A stretch of DNA of 5,677 nucleotides from Clostridiales bacterium (lineage in GTDB: Bacteria > Bacillota > Clostridia > Tissierellales > Sedimentibacteraceae): assembly GCA_003497505.1 (NCBI GenBank), contig DNNV01000161.1, positions 1 to 5,677 of the forward strand. The letters are read 5' to 3'. The position numbers and the translations under genes were made by a program. The notes under the pieces are model-generated. The model searched no databases. It was given only the letters and a program-made list of their open reading frames with translations, and was not told where the DNA came from. This document shows positions 1 through 5,677 of the stretch, one piece after another (the stretch's first letter is position 1; every line of letters starts with the position of its first letter).

Positions 1-269
1 ATTCCGCTTGTAACAGCATTAAGGGTGGTGAAATTATTGTTTGTGTTTTCAGCAATAATTCTTGCCAGTGTTGTTTTGCCTGTGCCCGGCGGACCATAAA
101 ATATTGCGGACGAAAGCTTGTCTGCTTCAATTGCACGGTTTAATATTTTTCCCTTACCCACTATGTGCTCTTGTCCAACGAAGCTATCAAGACCTTTAGG
201 CCTCATGCGTTCCGCAAGAGGCCCTCTGTTTTTGATTGAATTTTCATATTGCATTTCAAAAATATTCAT
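1..269 (-). CDS. rarA: Replication-associated recombination protein A (RarA/MgsA), N-terminal part, cut by window edge
   Basis: This is the first 89 codons of an AAA+ ATPase of the RarA/MgsA/WRNIP1 family, a clamp-loader-like protein that acts at stalled replication forks (family knowledge). I translated it by hand from the ATG at 269-267. The N-terminus has the family signature PLAERMRPKGLDSFVGQEHIVG at residues 17-38, and the Walker A P-loop GPPGTGKTT lies at residues 59-67. The reading frame is open to the left edge, so Walker B, sensor motifs and the C-terminal tetramerisation domain are outside the window. An AAAGGAT stretch a few bases upstream is a reasonable ribosome-binding site. The gene starts 18 bases after the stop of the rseC-like gene with no terminator between, which suggests co-transcription with aspS. 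RuvB is the nearest alternative, but the spacing and the PLAERMRP/GQEH block favour RarA. Confidence 0.93.
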   Translation of the reverse strand, partial: MNIFEMQYENSIKNRGPLAERMRPKGLDSFVGQEHIVGKGKILNRAIEADKLSSAIFYGPPGTGKTTLARIIAENTNNNFTTLNAVTSG

Positions 270-287
270 TTCATATCCTTTATCCTG

Positions 288-704
288 TTATAGTTTTCTT
301 CCCAGGGTAAAATTAAGAGTATTTTTTCTCATTTCATTTTTATCATAGGCCTTCAGAATAAAAAATGATACTGCCAATGATGCTACGGAAGCTACCGCGG
401 AAATAATATCCTTGTTAGGATTGCCAGAAAGCAGCAGTTGAACAACTCCTATTGTTGCCATCATTACAATGAACGGTATGCCGTAAAGCATGAAAATTTG
501 CTTAAATACAACCTCATTCTCTGTGGTGATTTCAACATAATCTCCAGTCTCATAATCTCCTATGATATCCGTTTCAAATATGACGCTTGGCTGATTGCAC
601 GCAGAGCTGCAGCCCTTGCAGTTGTCTCCGCATGCAGATACTCTTTTTACAGAAACCGTCGCTTTGTTACCTTCTATTTTTTCTATTTTTCCTACTTGAT
701 TCAT
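288..704 (-). CDS. RseC/MucC-type (SoxR-reducing system RseC family) membrane protein with Cys cluster
   Basis: This is a 138-residue protein with the RseC/MucC layout. A short soluble N-terminal domain begins MNQVGKIEKIEGNKATVSVK and is followed by a cysteine cluster C-x3-C-x2-C-x3-C (Cys25, 29, 32, 36). A beta-rich stretch containing GDYVEI comes next, then two hydrophobic segments at about residues 70-92 and 100-117, and a basic tail. In proteobacteria, RseC relatives act with the Rnf/Rsx electron-transport complex in reducing SoxR or modulate sigma-E signalling. The Clostridia versions have no settled role, and I see no rnf or soxR genes here. The four cysteines could bind an Fe-S cluster or a metal, which is inference. 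The start at 704 is supported by AAGGAAGAGGAAA just upstream. The gene begins 36 bases after the aspS stop and ends 18 bases before rarA, which fits one operon. Family call is fairly sure, function unknown. Confidence 0.8.
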   Translation of the reverse strand: MNQVGKIEKIEGNKATVSVKRVSACGDNCKGCSSACNQPSVIFETDIIGDYETGDYVEITTENEVVFKQIFMLYGIPFIVMMATIGVVQLLLSGNPNKDIISAVASVASLAVSFFILKAYDKNEMRKNTLNFTLGRKL

Positions 705-740
705 TTTCCTCTTCCTTTCACGTACCCTACTTCCTATACA

Positions 741-2516
741 CTATACCTCTGTTACCTCAATGCCTAATTCCTTAAGCTGTTTTTCAGTTGCATAGGATGG
801 CGCCTCGGTCATCAGGCATGTTGCGCTTTGCGTTTTAGGGAATGCTATAACGTCTCTTATATTATCGCTTCCCGTAAGAAGCATCATAAAGCGGTCAAGA
901 CCATATGCAATTCCTCCATGAGGCGGTACTCCGTACTTGAATGCTTCAAGTAAGAATCCGAATTTCTCATTTGCCTCTTCATCAGTGAATCCCAATGCCC
1001 TGAACATTCTGTTCTGTAAGCTTCGGTTTGTTATACGGATGCTTCCTCCGCCTATTTCATCTCCATTTATTACTATATCATAAGCCTTTGCTCTTACTTC
1101 TCCAGGATTGGATTCTATTTTATCAACATCCTCATCAACAGGGCATGTAAACGGATGGTGTTTTGCCACATATCTGTCTTCCTCCTCGCTGTATTCGAAA
1201 AGAGGGAAGTCTGTTATCCATACAAGCTCATACTTATTTTCATCAATGAGGTTATTCTCATGTGCTATTTCAATTCTAAGTGCACCGAGAGCTGTGTTTA
1301 CCACAGATTCCTTGTCTGCAACTATAAATACAATGTCCTTCTCTTTTAATTCAAGAACTGAAACGAGCTGTTTCTTCTCTTCTTCGCTTAAAAACTTGGC
1401 AATTGCAGAATCAATTTCTCCATTTTCATATTTAAGCCATGCCAACCCCTTTGCTCCGTATGTTTTAACGAATTTCTCAAGCTTAGAAATACCCTTCTTT
1501 GAGAATTCGTCCGCAGAGCCGTCTATTTTAATACACTTTATCATTCCATTGCTGTCGTAGGTTGATTTAAACGCATTGAATTCAGAATCCTTGAATATTT
1601 CAGATATATTTATAAGCTCATATCCAAAGCGCAGGTCAGGCTTATCGCAGCCGTACTTATCCATTGCTACCTGGTAAGACATGCGCTTTATTGGAAGCTC
1701 TATATCAATCCCTTTAATTTCCTTAAATATTCTGTGGATGAGTTTTTCATTTATTGAAATTACGTCTTCAACATCCACGAAGGACATTTCAATATCCACC
1801 TGAGTAAATTCAGGCTGCCTGTTTGCTCTTAAGTCCTCATCCCTGAAGCATTTCACTATCTGGAAGTACCTATTCATTCCGGAAACCATCAAAAGCTGCT
1901 TGAAAAGCTGCGGTGACTGCGGAAGAGCATAGAATTTTCCAGTGTTTACCCTGCTTGGAACAAGGTAATCTCTTGCACCTTCGGGAGTAGGCTTTGTTAA
2001 AAACGGAGTTTCTATTTCATTAAAGTCATTTTCATACAGGAACTCTCTTATTACCTTTGATGTCTTGCTTCTCAGAAGAAGATTTCTCTGCATCTGCGGC
2101 TTTCTCAAATCAAGGAATCTGTATTTCAAACGCATTTGCTCGGAAACATCATCGTTATCCTTTATATATATAGGAGGGGTTTCAGCTGTGTCCAATATCT
2201 TAAGCTCATCTGCATAAACTTCGATTTCGCCGGTTGCCATTTCAGGATTCTTTGACTGTCTCTCCAATACCTTTCCTCTTACGGCAATAACAAATTCGCT
2301 TCTCAGCCCCTCTGCCTTTTCAAAGGCTTCTTTGTTTACATCTGTGTCAAATACAACCTGCACCATGCCTGTTATATCTCTCATGTCGGCAAATATAAGT
2401 CCGCCGAGGCTTCTTCTCTTCTGAACCCATCCCATGAGCACAACTTCTTTGCCAACGTCATCCAATCTCAAATTTCCGCACATATTATTTCTTCTTAAGC
2501 TACCCATTATTTCCAT
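741..2516 (-). CDS. aspS: Aspartyl-tRNA synthetase (AspRS, class IIb)
   Basis: AspRS ligates L-aspartate to tRNA-Asp in the cytoplasm. From the start chosen here the protein has 591 residues, the usual size for bacterial AspRS. In order it shows the N-terminal OB-fold anticodon-binding domain (MGWVQKRRSLGGLIFADMRD, about residues 28-47), motif 1 around 159-183 (ending TKPTPEGARD), motif 2 at 224-243 (FRDEDLRANRQPEFTQVDIE), the bacterial GAD insertion roughly 290-405, and motif 3 at 534-547 (GGIAYGLDRFMMLL). The open frame extends upstream to a GTG at 2585, but that GTG lies inside the T-box sequence and the extra 23 codons cover the leader terminator, so they are not protein. ATG 2516 lies 5 bases after GGAGG; ATG 2507 (MGSLRRN) is a second choice but sits 14 bases away. 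Leu37 in the anticodon loop resembles discriminating enzymes as I recall them. It is controlled by the T-box upstream. Confidence 0.98.
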   Translation of the reverse strand: MEIMGSLRRNNMCGNLRLDDVGKEVVLMGWVQKRRSLGGLIFADMRDITGMVQVVFDTDVNKEAFEKAEGLRSEFVIAVRGKVLERQSKNPEMATGEIEVYADELKILDTAETPPIYIKDNDDVSEQMRLKYRFLDLRKPQMQRNLLLRSKTSKVIREFLYENDFNEIETPFLTKPTPEGARDYLVPSRVNTGKFYALPQSPQLFKQLLMVSGMNRYFQIVKCFRDEDLRANRQPEFTQVDIEMSFVDVEDVISINEKLIHRIFKEIKGIDIELPIKRMSYQVAMDKYGCDKPDLRFGYELINISEIFKDSEFNAFKSTYDSNGMIKCIKIDGSADEFSKKGISKLEKFVKTYGAKGLAWLKYENGEIDSAIAKFLSEEEKKQLVSVLELKEKDIVFIVADKESVVNTALGALRIEIAHENNLIDENKYELVWITDFPLFEYSEEEDRYVAKHHPFTCPVDEDVDKIESNPGEVRAKAYDIVINGDEIGGGSIRITNRSLQNRMFRALGFTDEEANEKFGFLLEAFKYGVPPHGGIAYGLDRFMMLLTGSDNIRDVIAFPKTQSATCLMTEAPSYATEKQLKELGIEVTEV

Positions 2517-2521
2517 AATAA

Positions 2522-2526
2522 CCTCC
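2522..2526 (-). promoter_or_regulatory. Ribosome-binding site of aspS
   Basis: GGAGG lies just past the U-tract of the leader terminator and 5 bases before the ATG at 2516. It decides the start of aspS, because the upstream GTG at 2585 has no such site and lies inside the T-box. The ATG at 2507 would be 14 bases away, which is too far. The site lies outside the terminator hairpin, so the switch works on transcription rather than by hiding the ribosome-binding site. Confidence 0.85.
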
Positions 2527-2535
2527 ACATTTATC

Positions 2536-2568
2536 AAAAAAAATAACTCCTCCCTATTAGGGACGAGT
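2536..2568 (-). terminator. Intrinsic terminator of the aspS T-box leader
   Basis: The arms are ACTCGTCCCT (2568-2559) and AGGGAGGAGT (2555-2546), with one G-G mismatch and a very short loop, followed by TATTTTTTTT ending at 2536. The 5' arm shares TCCCT with the antiterminator, so this hairpin forms when tRNA-Asp is charged and stops transcription before aspS. Confidence 0.93.
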
Positions 2569-2724
2569 ATAACCCGCGTTGCCACCCTATTTGGACTTAC
2601 GTCCCACTCAATTAGATTGTGCCCTAAAGAGGTGTCTTCACCATATGCCGATGACAGTATTCCACCGCAACTGTCTCTCTATAACCGACACAACTATGAT
2701 TACTCTTCCTCAAGCAACATATTT
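2536..2724 (-). promoter_or_regulatory. T-box riboswitch (Asp specifier) controlling aspS
   Basis: This is a leader RNA that binds tRNA-Asp and lets transcription continue into aspS when the tRNA is uncharged. Read on the minus strand, a Stem I lower region holds AGTA (2704-2701), facing GAA then the specifier triplet GAC (2636-2634, an Asp codon). AGAGAG (2680-2675) comes before a 6-bp distal stem, GACAGT (2675-2670) with ACTGTC (2658-2653), whose loop contains GGTGGAA. A small Stem III is formed by GGAC-GTAA-GTCC (2604-2593). The T-box sequence AGGGTGGCAACGCGGG spans 2588-2573. Its bulge UGGC would pair with a tRNA 3' end GCCA, that is discriminator G73, which is the base on bacterial tRNA-Asp. 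The antiterminator uses TCCCT (2563-2559), which also belongs to the terminator, so the two structures are exclusive. Only about 45 bases separate specifier and T-box, leaving no room for Stem II and the IIA/B pseudoknot (a glyQS-like compact form). The 5' end is estimated from the promoter. Confidence 0.95.
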
Positions 2725-2730
2725 ACAATA

Positions 2731-2759
2731 AAATTAACACACTGACCTTTGTTTGTCAA
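2731..2759 (-). promoter_or_regulatory. Vegetative (sigma-A type) promoter of aspS
   Basis: A perfect -35 box TTGACA (2759-2754) is separated by 17 bases from a weak -10 box TAATTT (2736-2731). The TG one base before the -10 (2739-2738) makes it an extended -10, which would offset the poor hexamer. Predicted transcription start is near 2726-2724, just before the T-box Stem I. It lies between the hairpin after ydhV and the leader, as expected for a separate transcription unit. Confidence 0.75.
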
Positions 2760-2809
2760 TAGTTTTTTGAAGGCAGTAAATTTATTCTATTCCTCAGCAA
2801 CACAGGCAT

Positions 2810-2848
2810 ACAGCAAGACAGGAAAGCGGTGCCCTCCTGTCTTGCTGT
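2810..2848 (-). terminator. Perfect 14-bp hairpin after the ydhV-like gene, probable transcription end
   Basis: The arms ACAGCAAGACAGGA and TCCTGTCTTGCTGT (plus-strand 2810-2823 and 2835-2848) pair perfectly around an 11-base loop, and two G-U pairs could extend the stem. It starts 12 bases after the stop of the aldehyde oxidoreductase gene and precedes the aspS promoter, which is the place for a terminator. No U-run follows on the minus strand, so it is not a classical intrinsic terminator. It may act with a factor, or as a 3'-end stabilising hairpin. No gene lies on the other side reading toward it within the window. Confidence 0.6.
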
Positions 2849-2860
2849 TTCAATATTTAT

Positions 2861-4963
2861 TTAGGGAAGTAAGTTTAGCTTTTCAAGCTCATCTGCAACG
2901 TCTTTCAAATTTAATCTTTCCAGTGTGGCTCTTGTTGGGGCTCCTGTTTTTTCATCCCATCCGTATTCCTTGTAAAGCATTGTCAATCCAAGCTGCATAT
3001 CTTCTCTGTCAAGCTTAACAGTACCTTCTGTAAACGGCTTTTTATCCGGATCCACTTCAAATACCCACTCAGGTATAGTGTCATGCTCATTTCTCATATC
3101 CGCAGTATTCATGTTTTTAATTGTCAGTGCTCTGTGAAGAGTTGATATTCTTTCTGCAGCTAAATCCATTTCAGCCTCTGATGTTTCTACTCCAGTTGCA
3201 AGGCTGTAGAATTTTGCTTCCAGTGCAGTGTCTCCTCTGTAATTTCTAGCTTTTGAAGGAGAAACTGTCATCGGCCACACCCAGTTGCACAATGTAATGG
3301 AGTCATGAAGGAAGTTTCTGTCCAATGACCATTTTGCAAACTTAGCCTTGTATTCATTCATAGAAGTATAGTTCTGAGGTGCATCCAGTGCATCCGGAGA
3401 ACCCCAAACCTCGCCTGCTACTTCCTTTAGTATCTCTAACGGAAGGCCTGCTCCTATCATATTCATATGAGTATGAGAGTTAGGGTCTCTGTTGAATATT
3501 ACATTTATAAGCGCTCCTACCTGAGCTCCTGCCTCATTGCTGTGATGCTTAGGGAATGCCATCTTGGACCAAAGGTTATTTCCGTATGCATCCCAGTATT
3601 CTTTACCTAAATTCCATTTTTGATCAATCCAATACGGTCCGTCGAGGATGTGAGCAAACTCGCCGTCTCCTGCAAGGTTTCCATAATACTCAACCATCCA
3701 ACCGGGATCGCCCTTTTCTAAAAGCTCCCAGTTAATGCTGTCGTATTCTTCCTTCGGAAGAACTTCTTTTAATTTACCGCTATTATATAAATATTTGAAG
3801 TCTCTAGGAAGCTGTCCATAGTTACTCCAGATACCATAATCATCTGCAAGTCTTGATCCCAGACATTTTGCAACTATGGAGTCCAGTCCCTGCTTTTCTC
3901 CGTCTGAGAATCCCTTTACCATTGCTGTATTCGGTGAGCTGTAGTTAATACATGTGCTTGTAGCATATGGGCTCAAGCCATATTTTTCAAGCTCCGGCAT
4001 ATGCATGTTTGATTGGCAACGTATAGGACATGAATAGCATCCGCCCATTTTTATTGTTCTTTCTTCTGCGAGAGGTCCTAAGTCAAATACTGCCTTCTGT
4101 GTACGCAGTCCAACCTTATTTTTGTTTCCTGCAGGGCATTCACCTGTCTCAACCGGTGGATTTGCAGCTCCCCAGAACAATCCAAGCTGTGCAGTCCAAC
4201 GACTTCCTGGGTTGTGATATTCAGCCCATGGCTGCGGAGTATTAGGCACAACGTGCTGATTGTTTGCACCGATGATGTCTGTCATCATATATTCATTAAG
4301 CTTCAGCCAATCCTGAGCTTTACCTTCTGCAATATGTACTGCCTTTGTTCCCTTAACTCCGATAGCTTTAAGCTTTTTAGCTCCCAGAATTCCGCCGTGT
4401 CCTCCGGCTGAATGGTTTACGCTGTTAACTATCGAAGCAAGATTTCTCTGTTTTTCTCCTGCCGGTCCTATTGCTGCAACACATGCTTCTTTGCCCATAA
4501 TTTCATTTATGGCATGCTCGGTATCTACAGTTCCCTTGCCCCATAAGTTGCCGGCATCTTCTATTGACACCTTGTCATCTTCAATCTTCAACCATACCGG
4601 TTTATTTGAAGCACCTTCTATTATAATTCCATCATAACCAGCGAATTTAAGCCATGCTCCAAAATTTCCTCCCATATGGCTGTCTGCTACAGCATGATAT
4701 GGATTGGTCGGACTTAACGAAGTAATGTTGGTTCTTCCACTGCAGGGTGCAGTTGTACCTGTGAGCGGTCCCACTGCAATCACTACTTTGTTTGCTTCGT
4801 CAAAAGCCTTTGTTCCCTGAGGAACTTCATCGAATATTATCTTGTATCCGATACCAGCTCCTCCTACTAAATCTTTATATTTCATTGTATCTTCGGTCTT
4901 TATGTTACCTGTAGTCAAGTTAACTCTAAGTAAATTTCCTGTCCATCCGGTTATTTTAGCCAT
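2861..4963 (-). CDS. ydhV: Aldehyde:ferredoxin oxidoreductase family protein, YdhV-like (W/Mo-bis-pterin enzyme)
   Basis: This is a 700-residue member of the AOR family, cytoplasmic by sequence (no signal peptide). These enzymes hold a tungsten or molybdenum bis-pterin cofactor and one [4Fe-4S] cluster. The AFOR N-terminal domain occupies about residues 1-205 (GWTGNLLRVNL at 6-16), followed by the AFOR C-terminal domains. Cluster ligands are C-x2-C-x3-C at Cys309, 312, 316 and a fourth Cys559. The pterin-binding DxxGL motif appears as DDYGI (374-378), and the second, DxxGLC, as DSITLC (554-559) with Thr in place of Gly. Length and long stretches (FWGAANPP, YRGDTALEAKF, NWVWPMTVSP) match E. 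coli YdhV as I remember it; that protein is reported to carry a bis-MPT molybdenum cofactor, and its substrate is unclear. ATG 4963 is chosen because GGAGG lies 8 bases upstream; a TTG at 4978 overlaps that site. It follows ydhY by 42 bases. The metal used here cannot be told from sequence. Confidence 0.93.
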   Translation of the reverse strand: MAKITGWTGNLLRVNLTTGNIKTEDTMKYKDLVGGAGIGYKIIFDEVPQGTKAFDEANKVVIAVGPLTGTTAPCSGRTNITSLSPTNPYHAVADSHMGGNFGAWLKFAGYDGIIIEGASNKPVWLKIEDDKVSIEDAGNLWGKGTVDTEHAINEIMGKEACVAAIGPAGEKQRNLASIVNSVNHSAGGHGGILGAKKLKAIGVKGTKAVHIAEGKAQDWLKLNEYMMTDIIGANNQHVVPNTPQPWAEYHNPGSRWTAQLGLFWGAANPPVETGECPAGNKNKVGLRTQKAVFDLGPLAEERTIKMGGCYSCPIRCQSNMHMPELEKYGLSPYATSTCINYSSPNTAMVKGFSDGEKQGLDSIVAKCLGSRLADDYGIWSNYGQLPRDFKYLYNSGKLKEVLPKEEYDSINWELLEKGDPGWMVEYYGNLAGDGEFAHILDGPYWIDQKWNLGKEYWDAYGNNLWSKMAFPKHHSNEAGAQVGALINVIFNRDPNSHTHMNMIGAGLPLEILKEVAGEVWGSPDALDAPQNYTSMNEYKAKFAKWSLDRNFLHDSITLCNWVWPMTVSPSKARNYRGDTALEAKFYSLATGVETSEAEMDLAAERISTLHRALTIKNMNTADMRNEHDTIPEWVFEVDPDKKPFTEGTVKLDREDMQLGLTMLYKEYGWDEKTGAPTRATLERLNLKDVADELEKLNLLP

Positions 4964-4971
4964 TAATTCTT

Positions 4972-4976
4972 CCTCC
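4972..4976 (-). promoter_or_regulatory. Ribosome-binding site of the ydhV-like gene
   Basis: GGAGG lies 8 bases before the ATG at 4963, an ideal spacing. It overlaps the in-frame TTG at 4978-4976, so the longer 705-residue reading is not the real protein. The start chosen gives MAKITGWTGN, matching the family's usual N-terminus. Confidence 0.88.
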
Positions 4977-5005
4977 AATCAAATCATTATTATTAAATTT
5001 ATTTG

Positions 5006-5677
5006 TTATGAGAAAATATATCCTTTTCTTCTCAGCATTGCCTCAAGCTTCTTCCATGAAACCATCTGCAATGCTCCCGTTATGCAGTTATCTGCACATG
5101 CGCCGCACAAAATACATTTTGTTGATTTGCTAACTTCCGGATCTAATGTCGGCATATGCCATGGACATGCATTTACACATGCTCCACATCCAACGCATAC
5201 ACTTTCATCAACCGTCCATGCACCTGTAGCTTCGCTTTGGCTTATAGCCTTAACCGGACATGCTGCTGCACATTTTGCATCTTCACATTGACGACATGTT
5301 TCCGGTGTCATCAGGAAATTTCCGTAATATCCGTTTTCATAACGGTATTTATCCGTCATTTCAGGACCATAATTGAAGTTTCTGCTGATTTTAACTCTGG
5401 AAATCAACGGATGTATTTTCCCGTCATTTGCCACTGTACATACCATTTCACACCTTTGGCATCCTGTACACTTGTTTGGCTCGGCAATAATAAGTCCAGT
5501 TGGAGTAACAAATGCCTTAACCTCAGGAGCAGGTTCCTGTGGATTATCCGTAGGTTTTGTGTTTGAACAGCCTATCAGATTTAACACGGAAGCTGTAACA
5601 GTTATACCGGCAACTCCTTTACCGCTCATCTTTAAAAATTCGCGTCTCGATCTTACCTTTTCAATAAAATCTTCAAT
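5006..5677 (-). CDS. ydhY: YdhY-like four-[4Fe-4S] ferredoxin-type electron-transfer protein with Tat signal, 5' end cut
   Basis: This is the electron-transfer partner of the AOR-type enzyme. I read 223 residues in frame from the right edge, numbered from the first codon in the window. The frame continues upstream of the ATG at 5629, and the added residues hold a twin-arginine motif, SRREFLK (10-16). A weakly hydrophobic stretch follows, then LIGC (34-37), which fits a lipobox. So the ATG at 5629 is not the real start, and the start lies just outside the window. The protein then has sixteen cysteines in four groups: C-x2-C-x2-C-x3-C at 70-80, C-x2-C-x4-C-x3-C at 128-140, and C-x2-C-x2-C-x3-C at 161-171 and 188-198. 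This is the DmsB/HybA pattern of four [4Fe-4S] clusters. E. coli YdhY, as I recall, has a similar layout including a related leader. The protein is probably exported folded by Tat and possibly membrane-anchored by lipid. It is the first visible gene of the pair with ydhV. Confidence 0.9.
   Translation of the reverse strand: MEDFIEKVRSRREFLKMSGKGVAGITVTASVLNLIGCSNTKPTDNPQEPAPEVKAFVTPTGLIIAEPNKCTGCQRCEMVCTVANDGKIHPLISRVKISRNFNYGPEMTDKYRYENGYYGNFLMTPETCRQCEDAKCAAACPVKAISQSEATGAWTVDESVCVGCGACVNACPWHMPTLDPEVSKSTKCILCGACADNCITGALQMVSWKKLEAMLRRKGYIFS

Noticed and set aside
118..348. Plus-strand ORF of 76 codons over the rarA start
   Set aside because: It is antisense to the conserved RarA N-terminus and the rseC-rarA junction, with no supporting motif.
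1108..1560. Plus-strand ORF of 150 codons inside aspS
   Set aside because: It lies fully antisense to the conserved GAD/catalytic region of AspRS. The Ser/Phe-rich composition is typical of a reverse-strand shadow.
2517..2585. N-terminal 23-codon extension of AspRS
   Set aside because: It is encoded by the T-box and terminator hairpin. The GGAGG at 2526-2522 sets the start at 2516.
2434..2745. Plus-strand ORF of 103 codons opposite the aspS 5' end and T-box leader
   Set aside because: It is antisense to a well-supported riboswitch and the conserved AspRS start. Its residues are low-complexity Ser/Leu/Ile with no family resemblance and no good ribosome-binding site.
4078..4269. Minus-strand ORF of 63 codons in another frame within ydhV
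   Set aside because: It is contained within the conserved AOR gene with no independent start signals.
4842..5291. Plus-strand ORF of 149 codons across the ydhY-ydhV junction
   Set aside because: It lies antisense to two conserved Fe-S/AOR genes. The Cys/His-rich look of the translation mirrors the cysteine codons of the real gene.
1..5677. CRISPR arrays, insertion sequences, tRNA or rRNA genes, phage genes
   Set aside because: I saw no repeated spacer-like units, transposase motifs, terminal inverted repeats or structural RNA consensus other than the T-box.

Overview
The window reads as chromosomal DNA from an anaerobic, low-GC Gram-positive bacterium of the Clostridia type. The reasons are AT-rich codon use, strong GGAGG ribosome-binding sites, a T-box leader on an aminoacyl-tRNA synthetase gene, and a tungsten/molybdenum aldehyde oxidoreductase family enzyme with its iron-sulfur partner. 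No genus can be assigned from the sequence alone. Every supported gene lies on the minus strand, so the window reads biologically from its right end to its left end. Plus-strand ORFs are antisense shadows.

Right part (about 5677 to 2810): a two-gene redox unit. The first gene, cut by the window edge, encodes a four-cluster [4Fe-4S] ferredoxin-like protein. It carries a twin-arginine export signal that ends in a possible lipobox (YdhY type). Forty-two bases later comes a 700-residue aldehyde:ferredoxin oxidoreductase family protein that closely resembles E. coli YdhV as I recall it. A perfect 14-bp stem hairpin follows the stop codon by 12 bases, so the transcription unit probably ends there. 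The likely scheme is that the cofactor enzyme oxidises or reduces an unknown substrate and exchanges electrons with the four-cluster protein.

Middle (about 2760 to 2517): a promoter and a complete, compact T-box riboswitch. It has a Stem I with GAC (Asp) specifier, a small Stem III, an antiterminator with a UGGC bulge, and an overlapping intrinsic terminator. It controls the following gene, aspS.

Left part (2516 to 1): aspS (aspartyl-tRNA synthetase), then a small RseC/MucC-type membrane protein with a four-cysteine cluster, then the 5' end of rarA/mgsA (AAA+ replication-associated ATPase), cut by the left edge. Gaps are 36 and 18 bases with no terminator between them, so the three genes are probably co-transcribed from the T-box-controlled promoter.

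Most of the window is recognisable, well-known biology. The points most worth attention are the export signal on the YdhY partner set against the absence of any on the YdhV enzyme, the short two-gene form of the ydh-type locus, and the compact T-box whose bulge and specifier both fit tRNA-Asp.
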